Source of the DNA: Thorsellia kenyensis
Lineage (GTDB): Bacteria > Pseudomonadota > Gammaproteobacteria > Enterobacterales > Thorselliaceae
Length of the DNA: 64,000 bases
Assembly: GCF_042432445.1 (NCBI RefSeq)
Contig: NZ_JBHLXE010000016.1
Span: 62,001 to 126,000, forward strand
Direction: 5' to 3'
Positions 62,514 through 64,000 of this stretch are shown one piece after another (positions within the stretch are counted from its first letter, which is position 1; each line of letters begins with the position of its first letter). The translations under genes were made by a program, and so were the position numbers. Below the pieces are notes generated by a model. That model saw nothing but the letters and a program-made list of their open reading frames with translations. It was not told the DNA's origin and ran no database searches.

Positions 62514-63776
62514 ATGAATATCAAACTCAAACTTAAAGTCATTTTATTTTTACAATTCTTTGTCTGGGGAAGTTGGTTAATTAGTTTGGGCGGGTACATG
62601 TCTGCTACGTTGAATTTCAATGGACTTCAAATTGGCGCCGTTTATGGTTCGTTGGGACTTTCTTCATTATTAATGCCTAGTCTTCTAGGAATAGTCGCCG
62701 ATAAGTGGATTCCAGCCAATAGGCTTTATATTTTTTGCCAGCTTTTTGGTGCCATAATGCTGGCTTTAGCCGCAACAGCAACAACACCTGGAGCCATGTT
62801 TCTGTTCATTTTACTCCACTGCTTAGCGTTTATGCCTACAATAGCTATGAGTAATGCAATAAGCTATTTTGCGCTCGAGAAAGAAGGATACGATGTTCTA
62901 TCCACTTTTCCTAAAATTAGAATCTGGGGCACAATTGGATTTATTTTCGCCATGTGGACCATCAGTTTCCTTAAACTTGAATTAAGTCACAAACAATTAC
63001 TTATCTCTTCAGGTGCTGCCGTACTTTTAAGCATTGTTGCTCTCATTCTACCTAAGATCCCTGTCGAAAAAGCACAAATAAATAAAGGGTTGGCTAGTTT
63101 ATTGGGCTTAGATGCCTTTAAACTTTTAAAACAACCAAAATTAGCTGTTTTTTTTATTTTTACTATTTTTCTTGGCGCAATTTTGCAGATCAATATTAAT
63201 TTTTCAAGTGCATTTATCCAAGATTTTAAACAGTACCCAGAGTATTCTGAAAGTTTCGTCGTGCTATACCCTTCTTTTTTATTATCATTGTCGCAAATAG
63301 CTGAAGTGTTTTTTATTTTATGTGTACCATTTTTTATGCGTAAATTTGGCATTAAATACGTGATGCTGATCAGTATGCTAGCATGGGGATTAAGATTTGG
63401 ACTATTTGCAATAGGTGATCCGAGTGTCATTGGTTCCCTCTTATTAGTACTTTCAATGGTCATTTATGGTTGTGCTTTTGATTTTTACAATATTTCAGGA
63501 GGTCTTTTTATTGAAAAATCAGTACCCTCAAACATTAGAAATAGGGCACAAGGGCTATTTCTCACTATGAGTGGAGGTATAGGTGCTTATATGGGAGCGA
63601 TTAGTAGTGGGTTAGTTGTCGACTTGTTTACTAACACTGATAACATCAAGGATTGGCAAGCAATATGGCTCACTTTTGCCGCGTATTCAGTTCTACTTGC
63701 ACTGATTTTCTTTTTTGTCTTTAAAGAGAGTTCTAGTGAAGAATCTTCCTTGAATAAGCAAGCAAAAACAGCCTAA
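62514..63776 (+). CDS. nupG: Nucleoside:H+ symporter NupG family
   Basis: Inner-membrane MFS nucleoside transporter. Twelve hydrophobic helices span 420 aa. Strong E. coli NupG matches: FFVWGSWLISLGGYM, GLSSLLMPSLLGIVADKWIP, FPKIRIWGTIGFIFAMW, LLVLSMVIYGCAFDFYNISGGLFIEKSV and DWQAIWLTFAAYSV. XapB is the paralogue to exclude; similarity to NupG is closer in these segments but a substrate cannot be assigned. An AAGGTCACC site precedes the ATG. Confidence 0.9.
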   Translation: MNIKLKLKVILFLQFFVWGSWLISLGGYMSATLNFNGLQIGAVYGSLGLSSLLMPSLLGIVADKWIPANRLYIFCQLFGAIMLALAATATTPGAMFLFILLHCLAFMPTIAMSNAISYFALEKEGYDVLSTFPKIRIWGTIGFIFAMWTISFLKLELSHKQLLISSGAAVLLSIVALILPKIPVEKAQINKGLASLLGLDAFKLLKQPKLAVFFIFTIFLGAILQININFSSAFIQDFKQYPEYSESFVVLYPSFLLSLSQIAEVFFILCVPFFMRKFGIKYVMLISMLAWGLRFGLFAIGDPSVIGSLLLVLSMVIYGCAFDFYNISGGLFIEKSVPSNIRNRAQGLFLTMSGGIGAYMGAISSGLVVDLFTNTDNIKDWQAIWLTFAAYSVLLALIFFFVFKESSSEESSLNKQAKTA

Positions 63777-63787
63777 ACTCATACGCA

Positions 63788-63825
63788 GCCCATTAACTTG
63801 AAGAAACTAACTAACCACAATGGGC
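63788..63825 (+). terminator. Hairpin after nupG
   Basis: GCCCATT/AATGGGC, 7-bp stem with a 24-nt loop, 12 nt past the nupG stop. Followed by AGCTAAACAGCTTTTATTTT, itself a short hairpin with a T-rich end. Confidence 0.5.
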
Positions 63826-63940
63826 AGCTAAACAGCTTTTATTTTAATTACTCTTCTCTTGCCATTCACTTATTTGAAATTAAGCATTAGTGCAACCATG
63901 TGACAAGTTCAGAAATTAGCAAAAAAAGAGTTTTTATTTG

Positions 63941-63984
63941 TTAATTTAATATCTTGCTTTAATTAAGTTGATATCTTGCTTTAA
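63941..63984 (+). repeat. Two adjacent 22-bp repeat units
   Basis: 63941-63962 and 63963-63984 agree at 20 of 22 positions; the shared core is ATATCTTGCTTTAA. They lie in the gene-free tail after nupG. Confidence 0.75.
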
Positions 63985-64000
63985 GTAGTCGCATCATTTC

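Noticed and set aside
62987..63463. Open frame of 158 codons on the - strand
   Set aside because: Antisense of nupG; long because membrane-protein codons give few antisense stops.
63941..63984. CRISPR array
   Set aside because: Only two abutting units with no spacers and no cas genes.

Overview
The window is chromosomal DNA from an AT-rich gammaproteobacterium. Gene content and gene order are enterobacterial-like: tig beside clpP, divergent pspF/pspABC, fused rlmKL, rsmI/lpoA, tatABC, malX/malY, holC-valS, guaBA and hemXY. The low GC, compact operons and loss of neighbours usual in E. coli (no yraN-diaA after lpoA, no hemCD before hemX, no malI) suggest a host-associated relative such as Orbaceae. 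That placement is inference from general knowledge; no 16S gene is present.

Layout. 1-8155: clpP (partial), tig, ettA and a panE-like gene on the minus strand, then the phage-shock locus pspABC (minus) with divergent pspF and a sigma-54-type promoter. 8386-18254: yajQ, a CPA1 Na+/H+ antiporter, rlmL, uup, yigZ, a COG3380-type FAD oxidoreductase and an SDR. 18619-24667: a minus-strand run rsmI-tatA-tatB-tatC-hemB, divergent from lpoA. 25058-29325: a three-gene accessory islet (PcfJ-like protein, DUF1266 protein, large helical-repeat protein) of unknown function. 29574-33208: malX with a perfect CRP site, malY and yeaL.

33209-39000 is an insertion-sequence graveyard. It begins with a truncated glycyl-radical-enzyme gene (yjjI) cut by an ISL3-type end. 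Next is a three-level nest: an IS66 element of 1768 bp with inverted repeats and a target duplication sits inside an older IS66, which itself interrupts a Tn5/IS50-like IS4 transposase. After a small exported protein gene come ISL3 and IS1634 fragments. An IS630 remnant lies at about 42.5-43.0 kb.

39216-63776 returns to housekeeping genes: gpmA, tyrS, azoR, the holC-valS-radA run (minus), a stand-alone SNF2 helicase, an acuI/yhdH-type reductase, guaBA (minus), a Fur-box-controlled orphan ferric-binding protein, slt, hemXY (minus) and nupG with a CRP site.

The least explained parts are the 25-29 kb islet, the nested transposons, the duplicated C-terminal module in PspB, a dispersed repeat shared by two gene 3' flanks, and an orphan terminator downstream of the iron-binding protein gene. 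No tRNA, rRNA or CRISPR array was recognised.
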